From the NCBI RefSeq assembly GCF_017377855.1, contig NZ_JAFREP010000057.1, positions 1-34,710 on the forward strand: a stretch of DNA of 34,710 nucleotides. The letters are read 5' to 3'. The translations under genes were made by a program, and so were the position numbers. The DNA is from Acanthopleuribacter pedis (GTDB lineage: Bacteria; Acidobacteriota; Holophagae; Acanthopleuribacterales; Acanthopleuribacteraceae). Below are positions 24,950 through 32,993 of this stretch, piece after piece (position 1 is the first letter of the stretch; each line of letters starts with the position of its first letter). Under the pieces are notes generated by a model that was given only the letters and a program-made list of their open reading frames with translations, was not told the DNA's origin and made no database searches.

Positions 24950-26044
24950 ATGTCGGGTATCAATCCGAATGCCGCGCCAAGCCAAGGCATTCAAGCGAGC
25001 AACGGTCTGTTCAGACAAAACGGCCAAACCAAAACCCTGCAAGCCCTTTACATGCAAACCATGCTGCAAGCACAGGGTTTGTTGGACCAAGGTATTGCCG
25101 GCCAACTCGAATCCATCGACCAACAAAACAAGGAAAGCCAACGTCACTTGGATTTCATGACGCGCGCCACGCAAAACAAACTCGACGCGCGTTCGCGAAC
25201 CAATGAGTACAATTTCCACCAATCCGGCGACAACCAAATCTACGTCGACAACGACAACTACCGCATCACCTTCAATGAGAACCGCAGTGAGTTTCGCATT
25301 GAAGAGCGTCAGCCCAACGGCGAATACCAGCAGATCACCCGCGTTTGGGGCGACCCGCACGTGGACGAGGGCGGCGAGCATCGCTCTTGGATGTTCGTGG
25401 ACAACACCACCTTCGAACTGCCCAGCAAAACGCCCGGCGGCGAACCGCTGCGCATTACCGTTGACACCATTCCCCATGCCAACACCGGCGAAACCCTGTC
25501 CAACGACTTGACCATCACCCAAGGTGACAGTGCCTTTCTGGTCAAAGACTTGGCCCGCGGCGGCGACGGCATGACCATCGCGCAAAGCAACAACGGTCGC
25601 GAATTGGACGCCACGACCGCCGACGGTCAGCGCGTGCGCTGGGCCGGTGCGCTTCATTGGGTTGCGGAAGACGGTCAGTCGATTGACCAACGCGGTCACG
25701 AAGAGCGTTTGGAACATGGCAACCACCATTCCCACACCTTGGATACCGAAATCGACCGTACCAAACAAACCGAGGTTACCGACGCGGACCGTCAATTCCT
25801 CAACAGCATCGGCATCGACCCGGCCGACTACGATAGCGACGGCAACGGCAATTTGTCCGCCGAGCAGTGGTCCGCGGTTCACGAGGCGGTTGAGAAGAAG
25901 TTGGAAGGCATGAACAGCATGAGCCAAACGCAAATGCTCAAGCTGAACTCACTGATGACCAACCGTTCTAATTTCAGCGGCTTGTTGACCGGTGCTTTGT
26001 CCAAAATCGACCAAGACCTGCGCAACATTCAACAGAAATTCTAA
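24950..26044 (+). CDS. DUF1521 self-cleaving-domain protein with tip/filament-like helical ends
   Basis: This protein is 364 residues from the ATG at 24950, with AAAGGAGG upstream; there is no signal peptide. Residues about 30-81 form a helix (LLDQGIAGQLESIDQQNK). Residues about 88-265 are a DUF1521 domain with GDPHVD at 134-139. In Bradyrhizobium NopE1 and Vibrio homologues, calcium triggers self-cleavage between this Asp and Pro (family knowledge). A degenerate EF-hand loop, DSDGNGNLSAEQ (295-306, Gln at position 12), and a C-terminal helix (305-364) follow. The C-terminal 40 residues share 21 identities with the 178-residue protein at 26384-26920, and the N-terminal helices also align. It opens the rightward operon and is inferred to be a secreted tip/filament paralogue or effector. 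Confidence 0.85.
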   Translation: MSGINPNAAPSQGIQASNGLFRQNGQTKTLQALYMQTMLQAQGLLDQGIAGQLESIDQQNKESQRHLDFMTRATQNKLDARSRTNEYNFHQSGDNQIYVDNDNYRITFNENRSEFRIEERQPNGEYQQITRVWGDPHVDEGGEHRSWMFVDNTTFELPSKTPGGEPLRITVDTIPHANTGETLSNDLTITQGDSAFLVKDLARGGDGMTIAQSNNGRELDATTADGQRVRWAGALHWVAEDGQSIDQRGHEERLEHGNHHSHTLDTEIDRTKQTEVTDADRQFLNSIGIDPADYDSDGNGNLSAEQWSAVHEAVEKKLEGMNSMSQTQMLKLNSLMTNRSNFSGLLTGALSKIDQDLRNIQQKF

Positions 26045-26064
26045 AACTGATAAGGAAGTGAACC

Positions 26065-26355
26065 GTGTCTGAAAAATCATCACCCAGCGACGTTGCAAAA
26101 CAATTCATGCGCGATTACAGCCGTGTGCGCAAGCAAGCGGTGGCCATGCTCGAAGAACGCGACCAGTTGCTGGCTAAATTCGGGATGGACCGTGAAGAGA
26201 TCGACCGAGTTGTGGCGGAAGCCAACTTTAGTCCCGAGGTCGTCGCCCAAGTGCGGCGCGATGTGGAACAACAATTGGCGCAAGCCGAGGCAAAGACGCG
26301 GGTGACGCAGGATCCGAACAGACGCGTATCCCGTCACTTCCGCAAAATGGCTTAA
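26065..26355 (+). CDS. Small helical protein in LcrG position
   Basis: This protein is 96 residues with a GTG start at 26065, supported by AAGGAAGTG upstream. It is entirely charged-helical (RKQAVAMLEERDQLLAKFGMDREEIDRVV) with a basic C-terminus (RRVSRHFRKMA). It lies directly before the tip/filament-like gene, where Yersinia has lcrG, the 95-residue LcrV chaperone. Size and position agree but sequence similarity is not evident by eye, so an LcrG-like or filament-chaperone role is inference. It is co-transcribed with its neighbours (20-nt and 28-nt gaps). Confidence 0.72.
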   Translation: MSEKSSPSDVAKQFMRDYSRVRKQAVAMLEERDQLLAKFGMDREEIDRVVAEANFSPEVVAQVRRDVEQQLAQAEAKTRVTQDPNRRVSRHFRKMA

Positions 26356-26383
26356 TCCAAGCCAACGATCCTAAGGAGAAATC

Positions 26384-26920
26384 ATGGAAATCGCAAACGC
26401 CGGCCAGGCAATTAAACCGGAGAACGGTCGCTTTACCTATGAAGGCAGCGCCATGTCTTTGGACATGCTGGTCATGATGCTGGAAATGGAAACCGTTTCC
26501 ATCCTCGACAACCAAATTGCCAGTCGTTTGGAAGAGATTGACCGTCGCAACAAACGCGTTGAGAAGGTCAACCGCGGCATGGCTTTCGCCAAGCAAGCCC
26601 GTACCGACGTCAAAAACAAAGACGGCGACAACCCCAAAACCAACAATTCCAAGTGGAACGATTTTGTGGCGGACCTCCGCGAGGACCCGGAACTCAGAGG
26701 TTTGGCCAACGACCTCAAAACCGGCAACCTGTCTGAAGCCGATTGGGAAGCCAACGTCACCCATCTGGAAAACTACATTTCCGGTCAAAACAACATCTCG
26801 CAACAGGACATGCTGAAACTGCAAACCCTGATGACCAACCGCGGGCACGCCTTCAACTTGGCGACCAACACCCTCAGCAAGGTTAGCGAGACCAAACGCA
26901 ACATTCTGAGCAAATTCTAG
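26384..26920 (+). CDS. sctA: SctA-like needle-tip/filament protein (EspA/LcrV position)
   Basis: This protein is 178 residues with AAGGAGAAATC before the ATG and no signal peptide. It has an N-terminal helix (about 24-75; ILDNQIASRLEEIDRRNK), a variable middle, and a C-terminal helix (138-178) rich in MLKLQTLMTNR and LSKVSETKRNILSKF. Two long helices closing a small variable middle are expected for EspA/SseB-type filament and tip proteins. Position before the SycD-type chaperone and translocators is that of lcrV. The family (EspA-like versus a short LcrV-like) is not settled. The ends are shared with the DUF1521 protein upstream. Confidence 0.65.
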   Translation: MEIANAGQAIKPENGRFTYEGSAMSLDMLVMMLEMETVSILDNQIASRLEEIDRRNKRVEKVNRGMAFAKQARTDVKNKDGDNPKTNNSKWNDFVADLREDPELRGLANDLKTGNLSEADWEANVTHLENYISGQNNISQQDMLKLQTLMTNRGHAFNLATNTLSKVSETKRNILSKF

Positions 26921-26935
26921 AGGAGATAGCCTGAG

Positions 26936-27430
26936 ATGAAAGCCGAAACGAGTGATATGGATGTTCTACGCGATACCTTGGAAGCCTTCCTGACCGGTCA
27001 AGTCAGTGTGGCCGAACTGCGTGGTTTGAGTGAAGAAAGCATGGAAGCCGTCTACGGGGTGGCTTACACGCTGTACAGCAACGGCCAATACGCGCAAGCC
27101 GCCAAGGTGTTCCAGTTCCTGTGCATTTACGACCATTTAGAAGGGAAATATCCTTTGGGTTGGGGTGCCAGCCTGTTTATGCAGGGCGAGTACGCACAAG
27201 CACTCCAGGCTTTTGCACAGGCGGCCGTCCTCAACATCGACAACCCCGAAATTCACCTCAAAGCCGGTGAATGCAACCTCAAGTTGGGTGAACTGGAAGC
27301 CGCCGAAATGGCGCTGGAAGCCGCCGTCTTCTACGCGGAAAAAGACGCGACCTATGCCGTGATCTTGAAACGCGCCAAGCTGCTGCTGTCCGCCACCCGA
27401 CGTAAACATCAAAAAAAGGAAGCTGTATGA
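26936..27430 (+). CDS. sycD: SycD/LcrH/SicA-type TPR chaperone of the translocators
   Basis: This protein is 164 residues. It has three TPRs over about 36-140 with the family-typical VYGVAYTLYSNGQYAQAAKVF, GWGASLFMQGEYAQALQAF and PEIHLKAGECNLKLGELEAAEMAL. Class II chaperones of this type bind the chaperone-binding segments of both translocators in the cytoplasm before export. GAGGAGA precedes the ATG; the stop overlaps the next ATG (ATGA), so chaperone and SctE-like translocator are coupled. The gene is 15 nt after the tip-like gene. Confidence 0.93.
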   Translation: MKAETSDMDVLRDTLEAFLTGQVSVAELRGLSEESMEAVYGVAYTLYSNGQYAQAAKVFQFLCIYDHLEGKYPLGWGASLFMQGEYAQALQAFAQAAVLNIDNPEIHLKAGECNLKLGELEAAEMALEAAVFYAEKDATYAVILKRAKLLLSATRRKHQKKEAV

Positions 27431-28536
27431 CAGTCACCAACGCGGGCGCCCTCGGTGCGCCGCCGATGATGGGTGCCGGTCCCGCCGACATCCAGAACCT
27501 GGCCGGCCTGTTGCAACAGGCCAAAGAGCTCATGACCCAAATGCCGGAAGAGGGTGGCGACACCCCCGTCAACCTCCCCGCCGCCAACGGCATGATGACC
27601 TTACCCAAACCCGCCGGCGGGACCCAAGGTCTCAACCACCAAGCCGCGCTTGAACTGCTCGAGGGCGTCAGCATTCAGCTGGGCAACCTCCAGGTTGAAA
27701 GCGGCATGGACTCGCTCAAAGAAATGCAACGCGAGGGCAAGCTGGCCTCCGAACGCAAACTCGAAAAAATTGCCGAAATGGTCAAAAAGATCGAGGAAGC
27801 CAAAAAGGCCGCCAAACGCAACAAGATCTTCGGCTGGATCGGCGCCGTCGCCGGCTTGGCACTGGGCGTTTTGACCGCCAACCCGCTGATTATCGCCGGC
27901 TCCGTCGCCATGATCAGTGTGATGGCCACCAAGGAACTCGGTGGTTTTGACGCCTTGAAAAAAGCGATGGGTCCCGAATCCTACAAAGCGCTGATGGGTA
28001 CCGTTGCGGCCGTCGGGGTCTTTGTTCCGGGAATGGCCCCCGCCGCGCTGATGCTCGCGCAGGAATCCGGCCTGATGGAAGATCTGCAAAAAGTTTTGGC
28101 CGAAAAACTCGGTGACAAAGCCGCCATGGGGATTGTGATTGGTTTGACCGTGGCCGTGATGCTCACCAACATGGGTGCCGCCGCCAAACTGGGTGCGACC
28201 AGTTCCGTCCAAAGCCACTTCCCCAAGCTGGTCCAACTCGCCGACGACATGGCGACGCCCGCGACCATCGTGGGGACCAGTGCCGCCATGGCCGGCAGCA
28301 CCCTCGGCAGCGGGATCAGCGGCATGCAGGCCGGCTTGATGAACGCTGACGCCGTAACCGCCCAAGCCCGCGCCACCGAGTTCGAGGCCCTCAAAGAATC
28401 ATTACAAGAAGATTGGCAATCAACCTTTGATCATGTGAAAGCCGTGGTGGAGAACACCCAGCAGGCGTCGGAGATCATCACCGACACCATTCAACAGGAT
28501 CAATCGATGATGTCCAAAACCGTCAACATGGCTTAA
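27427..28536 (+). CDS. sctE: SctE-like (YopB-type) translocator
   Basis: This protein is 369 residues. A Gln/Leu-rich helix at about 20-35 is a possible chaperone-binding part, and a coiled coil lies at about 80-130 (LKEMQREGKLASERKLEKIAEMVKKIEEA). Hydrophobic segments lie at about 134-167 (IFGWIGAVAGLALGVLTANP), about 189-211 and about 232-250 (MGIVIGLTVAVMLTNM), and a C-terminal helix completes it. Coiled coil plus two or more membrane hairpins is the YopB/SipB/EspD layout. It inserts with SctB into the host membrane to form the translocation pore. The ATG overlaps the sycD-like stop. A long unusual leading region (1-70) is Pro/Gly-rich. Confidence 0.85.
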   Translation: MTVTNAGALGAPPMMGAGPADIQNLAGLLQQAKELMTQMPEEGGDTPVNLPAANGMMTLPKPAGGTQGLNHQAALELLEGVSIQLGNLQVESGMDSLKEMQREGKLASERKLEKIAEMVKKIEEAKKAAKRNKIFGWIGAVAGLALGVLTANPLIIAGSVAMISVMATKELGGFDALKKAMGPESYKALMGTVAAVGVFVPGMAPAALMLAQESGLMEDLQKVLAEKLGDKAAMGIVIGLTVAVMLTNMGAAAKLGATSSVQSHFPKLVQLADDMATPATIVGTSAAMAGSTLGSGISGMQAGLMNADAVTAQARATEFEALKESLQEDWQSTFDHVKAVVENTQQASEIITDTIQQDQSMMSKTVNMA

Positions 28537-28560
28537 CACGGTTTCTTCTGAACCCTAACC

Positions 28561-28624
28561 GGCGAGGCCACCGTCTCGCCGTTACCGGTTTTCGGCCTGT
28601 CGTTGGTGACGGGTGCGAAACCGG
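28561..28624 (+). other. Stem-loops in the sctE-sctB gap
   Basis: GGCGAG (28561) pairs with CTCGCC (28575-28580), and CCGGTTTTCG (28585-28594) pairs with CGAAACCGG (28616-28624) with a one-base bulge. The second ends about 13 nt before the sctB ribosome-binding site. There is no T run. A role in translation or mRNA stability is inferred. Confidence 0.45.
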
Positions 28625-28646
28625 ATTTTATGATTGAGGGAAAATC

Positions 28647-29732
28647 ATGACTACCATTGGTCACATTGGCAACGGCGGTGTGTACAACACCCCGGGGTCG
28701 AGCTCGATTGAGGGCGGTGCCGCGATGAACCGCGTCGCCCAGCAACAAGTCCTGTCCGCCAAAGAAGGCGAAGGCGGGGTTCAATTCGGTAAAACGGAAG
28801 ATTCCATGTTCCTGCCCCCGCCCAAAATGGGCGGCATACAGGAGCAGCACATTGCCGAATTTAGCTACGATAAAGTGGTTTCCAGTCCCACCGCGATGAT
28901 TGAAGCGCTCGGCTTGGTCATGAGCGACATGGCGATTGAAATGCGCAAGCAACAGAAACAAGACATGATCGGGCACATGAAAGAACGCCTGGCCGCGCTG
29001 GATAAGAAGAAAGAAGAGCAGCTTGCCAAGGCGAGTGACCTCAAATTCGGCGCGATCCTGTCGGGTGCGGTCAACATTGGTGCCGCCGCGATGATGGGTT
29101 TTGCGGCGCGCGGCGCGGGCAAATCCAATGCGTCACCGAAAGCCACCGCACCCAAGGTTCCCACCGCTTCCGCCGCCAAGAAAATGGAAACCGGCCTGCC
29201 CGGCGGTAGCAAACCGATGGCGCCGGGTTCCAAGGCCGGCGTGAAAGATGCCGCGAAAAACCTGAATGGCGATCCCAAATCCTTGAATCAGCCCGCGGCG
29301 ACCACGCCCAAGGCCGATCCCAAGCCGATGGAGGCCGCCAAAGCCGCACAGCCCAAGGATGGTCCTAAGAAATCCGAGGCCGACGCCGCCGCGGCCGGCA
29401 AAACCAAAAAAGACCAACCCCAGGTCAACGAAACCGACAAGGCCAACCGCATGGCCGAAGCCCAAAACAGCATGATGAAGTTTCAGGCGATGTCGATGGC
29501 GATGCAAGGCATGGCCGGTGCCGGCGACGGGTTCTTCCAAGCCGAGGCCGCCGTACACGACGCGATGATTACCGGCCATGAAAAGCTGGAAACCACCGCC
29601 GAAACCAAATTCCAAAAAGCCAAAGGTTTGGCGGAAGAGTACCAGTCCTTACACCAGGAAGTGCTCAGTACCATGAAAGACTTGCTCAGTCAGCAACGAA
29701 GCATTGGTGAGGCGATTAACTCCAAGGCTTAA
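28647..29732 (+). CDS. sctB: SctB-like (YopD-type) translocator with long low-complexity insert
   Basis: This protein is 361 residues with GAGGGAAAATC before the ATG. An amphipathic region at about 80-130 (DMAIEMRKQQKQDMIGHM) precedes one hydrophobic segment at about 134-155 (GAILSGAVNIGAAAMMGFA), as in YopD/EspB translocators with one membrane helix. Residues about 157-272 are a Lys/Pro/Ala-rich linker (for example PKADPKPMEAAKAAQPKDG) not usual in short YopD proteins. A C-terminal helix follows (AEAQNSMMKFQAMSMAMQGM). Genes run tip-chaperone-SctE-SctB as in lcrV-lcrH-yopB-yopD. A terminator follows. Confidence 0.8.
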   Translation: MTTIGHIGNGGVYNTPGSSSIEGGAAMNRVAQQQVLSAKEGEGGVQFGKTEDSMFLPPPKMGGIQEQHIAEFSYDKVVSSPTAMIEALGLVMSDMAIEMRKQQKQDMIGHMKERLAALDKKKEEQLAKASDLKFGAILSGAVNIGAAAMMGFAARGAGKSNASPKATAPKVPTASAAKKMETGLPGGSKPMAPGSKAGVKDAAKNLNGDPKSLNQPAATTPKADPKPMEAAKAAQPKDGPKKSEADAAAAGKTKKDQPQVNETDKANRMAEAQNSMMKFQAMSMAMQGMAGAGDGFFQAEAAVHDAMITGHEKLETTAETKFQKAKGLAEEYQSLHQEVLSTMKDLLSQQRSIGEAINSKA

Positions 29733-29758
29733 ACCGTCTTAACATCTCGTTTTTAACG

Positions 29759-29796
29759 GCTGAAGGTGTGGTGAGAACCGCACCTTCAGCTTTTTT
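29759..29796 (+). terminator. Rho-independent terminator of the translocator operon
   Basis: GCTGAAGGTG (29759-29768) pairs with CACCTTCAGC (29781-29790) around a 12-nt loop and is followed by TTTTTT (29791-29796). It ends the rightward secretion operon and separates it from the leftward chaperone genes. Confidence 0.9.
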
Positions 29797-29800
29797 GGTT

Positions 29801-30208
29801 TTAAGAGGTGGTGGCTGTCTGGGCTTCATGTAGCGCGGTGGCGATAAAAGCCGCGCGCGTTTCGAATTCGGCGAGCAACACCGCGAAGCTGTCCGCGTTG
29901 TAGTCTTCCACCATCAGCGTATGGCACAGGCTGATTTCCCCGTGTTCCTCGTCGAGTGCCAAGGCCGCGCCGGCCAGAACGTGCTGGTTGCTGTTAATGC
30001 GCAACACCCGTGCATAAAACCGGTTGCGTTGCGAGGCGGGCAGGGTCACGATGGGCGTCATTAACCGAAAAATACCGTCGGCCGGGTCCACTTCCAGCAA
30101 GAATTCGCGTCCTGACTCGGCCGCCAAGCCACAACACCCGTGTTCATCCAGGCTCAAATCGCCCAAGCCGGCGAGCCATTCATTGACCGTGCTGGTTTCT
30201 TCAGCCAT
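29801..30208 (-). CDS. CesT/SycE-like class I type III chaperone (copy 1)
   Basis: This protein is 135 residues from the ATG at 30206-30208, preceded by AGGAGGAACC. It is small and acidic with the alternating helix-strand pattern of CesT-type dimers: WLAGLGDLSLDEHGCCGL, EFLLEVDPADGIFRLMTPI, HVLAGAALALDEEHGEISLCH and a C-terminal helix. Class I chaperones bind the N-terminus of effectors. It is paired with a second one 30 nt upstream and lies downstream of a candidate effector on the same strand. Family placement is by pattern. Confidence 0.75.
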   Translation of the reverse strand: MAEETSTVNEWLAGLGDLSLDEHGCCGLAAESGREFLLEVDPADGIFRLMTPIVTLPASQRNRFYARVLRINSNQHVLAGAALALDEEHGEISLCHTLMVEDYNADSFAVLLAEFETRAAFIATALHEAQTATTS

Positions 30209-30238
30209 GGTTCCTCCTAACAAAAATAAAAAAAGGGT

Positions 30239-30688
30239 TTAGGCGAATTGCGTCATGGTGGGGAACGAACCCGTCGAGGGCGTGTTGCGTTCCTTTACCT
30301 GGCGGGCAAATTCTTCCAATGCCACGATGAAGTTGGCAACCACCGTGGCGAAGGTGTGTTCGTTCACGCAGCGAATCGGTTCCGCGTAACACAGCTCAAG
30401 GCGATAGCGTTCGTCGAGGGCCAAGGTAAACCCGCCGCTGGCCAACTGGAACAGGTTGGTGCGCAACGCCCAAGCGTAGTCCTTGGCTTTAAAGGTGTTG
30501 GGTGGGGTGATCGCCGCGCGAATGAAGTACATGGGTCCATCAGCGCCTTCGCTCTCTTGCGGGACCTCAAACACAATGGCGTAGGTATCGTAGGCCATGG
30601 CGGCCATGCCGTTGCGGTTAAAGGTAACCGGGGCGAAGGGTCGCAACCAATCGGTGAGGGTGGCGACGGCTTGTTCGTGGGTCATCAT
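30239..30688 (-). CDS. CesT/SycE-like class I type III chaperone (copy 2)
   Basis: This protein is 149 residues from the ATG at 30686-30688 (AGGAGGAGCCC upstream); the next codon is a second ATG. It has the same overall pattern as the neighbouring chaperone: an N-terminal helix (EQAVATLTDWLRPF), central strands (MYFIRAAI, GGFTLALDERYRLELCYAEPI), then a long helix (VVANFIVALEEFARQVKER). Two adjacent CesT-like genes could act as a heterodimer or serve different effectors. The gene is 30 nt upstream of copy 1 and probably co-transcribed with it. Confidence 0.75.
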   Translation of the reverse strand: MMTHEQAVATLTDWLRPFAPVTFNRNGMAAMAYDTYAIVFEVPQESEGADGPMYFIRAAITPPNTFKAKDYAWALRTNLFQLASGGFTLALDERYRLELCYAEPIRCVNEHTFATVVANFIVALEEFARQVKERNTPSTGSFPTMTQFA

Positions 30689-30807
30689 GGTGGGCTCCTC
30701 CTGGACACGCTTTGCGTGTACGCTTTTAGGCATTCGCTTTGCGCGTGGTTTTCCGGCACACGCCTTGTGATCGGGCGAGCGGCGCGGGCGGCAAAACCGC
30801 CGGGCCT

Positions 30808-31530
30808 TTAGTCGCCAAGCAACTTTTTGAGGACCTCTTGGGCCGTTTCCATGAACCCTTTTTGTGGTTCAACCGTGTAGAAGGGACCTTTGGGCATCGA
30901 ATCTAACCCGCCGCTCATGTTCTCTTCCAGCTCAACGCGGTTGAGGGACATCACCGAATCAACCGGTTCGAGGCGAAACACCAGATGTTCCAAACCGGCC
31001 TCGCGCAAATCGCTCAGGCTGATGTCTTCTACATCCTTGTCCAGTTTTTTGGCGAGTTGTTCCACCGCCTGCTGGGTTTTGGGGTTTTGGGTGTGGTCGC
31101 CGTCGAAGATCAGGAAGTGGTCCTCGCCGTTGTGGTGCACGATATCGACCAGGGCCACCGAGTGGTTGTTGGGGCCGTAGACGGAACCGCTGTCGGCGAT
31201 GCCGTCGAGGCGCACGCCGACCGGCTGCCCTTGGGAAAACTTTCCTTTGAGGTCGTCGACCGAAAGGAATTGGTCTTCCTTGAGCGACATTTTTTCCATA
31301 CCGCTGTTGCTTTTGATGAAGCTTTGGATGTTGAGGTGGCACAGATTCATCGGTTGCATGTTACCGCTGAGGTGTTTGTCGCCCACGAACTTGGCGTGTT
31401 GCATCGTGCTAATGCCGCGCAGGTGGGAGGATTTGGTTTGGTGAAGTGACGACGGTTTCATGCCGCCGACTTTGGGAAGGTTCTTCATGGTGGACGAAAA
31501 GATTCGGCCCATGCCTCGGATACCCGACAT
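30808..31530 (-). CDS. Candidate type III effector with Cys-His-Asp protease-like layout
   Basis: This protein is 240 residues from the ATG at 31528-31530 (AAGGAG upstream). The N-terminus is Ser/Lys-rich without a hydrophobic signal, as in type III substrates. The only cysteine is Cys64 (MNLCHLNIQSFI). His123 lies in NNHSVALVDI and Asp143 in FLIFDGDHTQNP. This order and local setting (buried strand after His, FDxxxxxNP turn) resemble papain-like or YopT/AvrPphB (C58) cysteine proteases, whose triad is Cys-His-Asp. I cannot confirm the fold and no close family is recognised. It could equally be a different alpha/beta domain. It lies beside two CesT-like chaperone genes, which favours an effector. 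Confidence 0.6.
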   Translation of the reverse strand: MSGIRGMGRIFSSTMKNLPKVGGMKPSSLHQTKSSHLRGISTMQHAKFVGDKHLSGNMQPMNLCHLNIQSFIKSNSGMEKMSLKEDQFLSVDDLKGKFSQGQPVGVRLDGIADSGSVYGPNNHSVALVDIVHHNGEDHFLIFDGDHTQNPKTQQAVEQLAKKLDKDVEDISLSDLREAGLEHLVFRLEPVDSVMSLNRVELEENMSGGLDSMPKGPFYTVEPQKGFMETAQEVLKKLLGD

Positions 31531-31948
31531 ATACCTACTCCTTGAATGAGGAAGACGACCATGACCGCAAAAAGGGTTGCCGCGCGGCGGGCAAAAAACC
31601 ATGCCACGTTGTGGTTCGTTGAGGTTCTGCACCTTCACCCATGCTAACAAAAGTCAGCGCATGAGCGAAAGTATTGGTGTGTTGCGAGAAAACGGGAAGC
31701 GGGCACTTCTCGTTGCCGTAACCCGGTTCTTCGCAAACACACCCGATCAGGAAAACCAAAAGCGAATCGGGGCTGGTAAAGGAAAGAGACGCGAACCCAA
31801 AGGTTGTCGTCGGTCGCCGATGATGAAATCGGTTACGGCACTTGAAATGCTCCCCGATGTGGGCGTTTTTGTCAAGGGTGAGATTGTAAGTTGCTTTAAA
31901 TCGTGCGGTTGGCGTAGGTGATGTTGCTTGTCGGGAAACCGGGTTGGC
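31531..31948. other. Intergenic region with no gene seen
   Basis: These 418 bases separate the effector candidate from the IMPase-family gene. The plus-strand frame of 114 codons has no ribosome-binding site or family character. No strong hairpin terminator was found on either side. Confidence 0.45.
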
Positions 31949-32806
31949 TTACTTAGCGTGAATGGAAGCCTCATTGAGGCCTGCAACCAACGATGGATGA
32001 CAAACGAGCAGCAGCGCATTCATGGTGTAGGTTTCGAGTTTTAGATCGAACGCGAAGGGTGTGAACATCTGATTCTCCAAACGGTAGAATCCATAACCCA
32101 ATTGCCGCGCGAGGCCGATGACCGGCACGTGGTCCCAGGGCGTGTAGTATTTCATGTGAATGAACAGCGCGTGGGTTTCGCCTTTGAAAAGTTTGGTGAA
32201 GTTGATGCCGATGCTGCCCGACTCAATAAAAACCTTTGTGAATGTGTCCCGAATCGAAAGGAAATCAAAGCCCGGGATGCGGTAGGGGTCCTCGCGAAAC
32301 AGAATGGCCGAATGGCGGTGCTTCTCGTCGGGATTGAAGGGAACCAGCGGAAAGGGGAAATCAAAGTCGATCAGTCGATGGGTGTTGGGTGAGCCGGGGC
32401 GAAAGTAGAAGATTTCCTTGGTCCAAACATCGCCGATAAAGGCTGAAACGACACGGTTTTCAAACAACACGCCAATCATGACGGCGACATTACCTGATTC
32501 TTGGCGCACAAAGGCTTTGGTTCCATCGAGTGGATCAATGGTGAAGGTGACCCCGTTGTTGCTGGGAATGAAGAGGTTTTCCTCGCCCACGATGCCCGCC
32601 TCGGGGAAACGTTCTTGCAGGCCGCCGGCCACAATTTCTTGCGCCAACAAATCAGCGTCGGTTAAGAGGTCGGCAGTTTTCCGCGGGTTGGCTTTGCTTT
32701 TCGCTTCGAAATGGAAACGTTTTGCACGAATCGCTTCGATGGCGCGGCGGACCAATTCTTGGACGCTGTCTTTAAGCTGATGGGTGTTGTACGGAAAGGA
32801 ATTCAT
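31949..32806 (-). CDS. Inositol monophosphatase-family phosphatase
   Basis: This protein is 285 residues. The metal-site motifs of the family are present: GEE (74-76), DPLDGTKAF (91-99, metal ligands Asp91 and Asp94), and WDHVP (224-228), equivalent to the family WDxxP. Members hydrolyse inositol phosphates, 3'-phosphoadenosine 5'-phosphate or sugar phosphates using Mg2+. The substrate here cannot be told. The gene appears single. The ATG at 32804-32806 has GAAGGC about 6 nt upstream. Confidence 0.88.
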   Translation of the reverse strand: MNSFPYNTHQLKDSVQELVRRAIEAIRAKRFHFEAKSKANPRKTADLLTDADLLAQEIVAGGLQERFPEAGIVGEENLFIPSNNGVTFTIDPLDGTKAFVRQESGNVAVMIGVLFENRVVSAFIGDVWTKEIFYFRPGSPNTHRLIDFDFPFPLVPFNPDEKHRHSAILFREDPYRIPGFDFLSIRDTFTKVFIESGSIGINFTKLFKGETHALFIHMKYYTPWDHVPVIGLARQLGYGFYRLENQMFTPFAFDLKLETYTMNALLLVCHPSLVAGLNEASIHAK

Positions 32807-32993
32807 GCCAATGCCTTCGTCTTATAGCCGCCATGTTTGCTGCATGATCCGGTGAATCTGTGAACGAGCATAGGAACACGTGGAAATCCTGTCAATGGGG
32901 CTATCAGGAGAAATTGCGACCTCACACCACATAGGGTGGGCGCTGCCACGTTAGTCGGGCTCGCGGCGGCACCGGCTGATTCCTCTCATCGGC

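Noticed and set aside
31577..31921. Plus-strand gene of 114 codons
   Set aside because: No ribosome-binding site and no family character. It overlaps the start region of the leftward effector gene.
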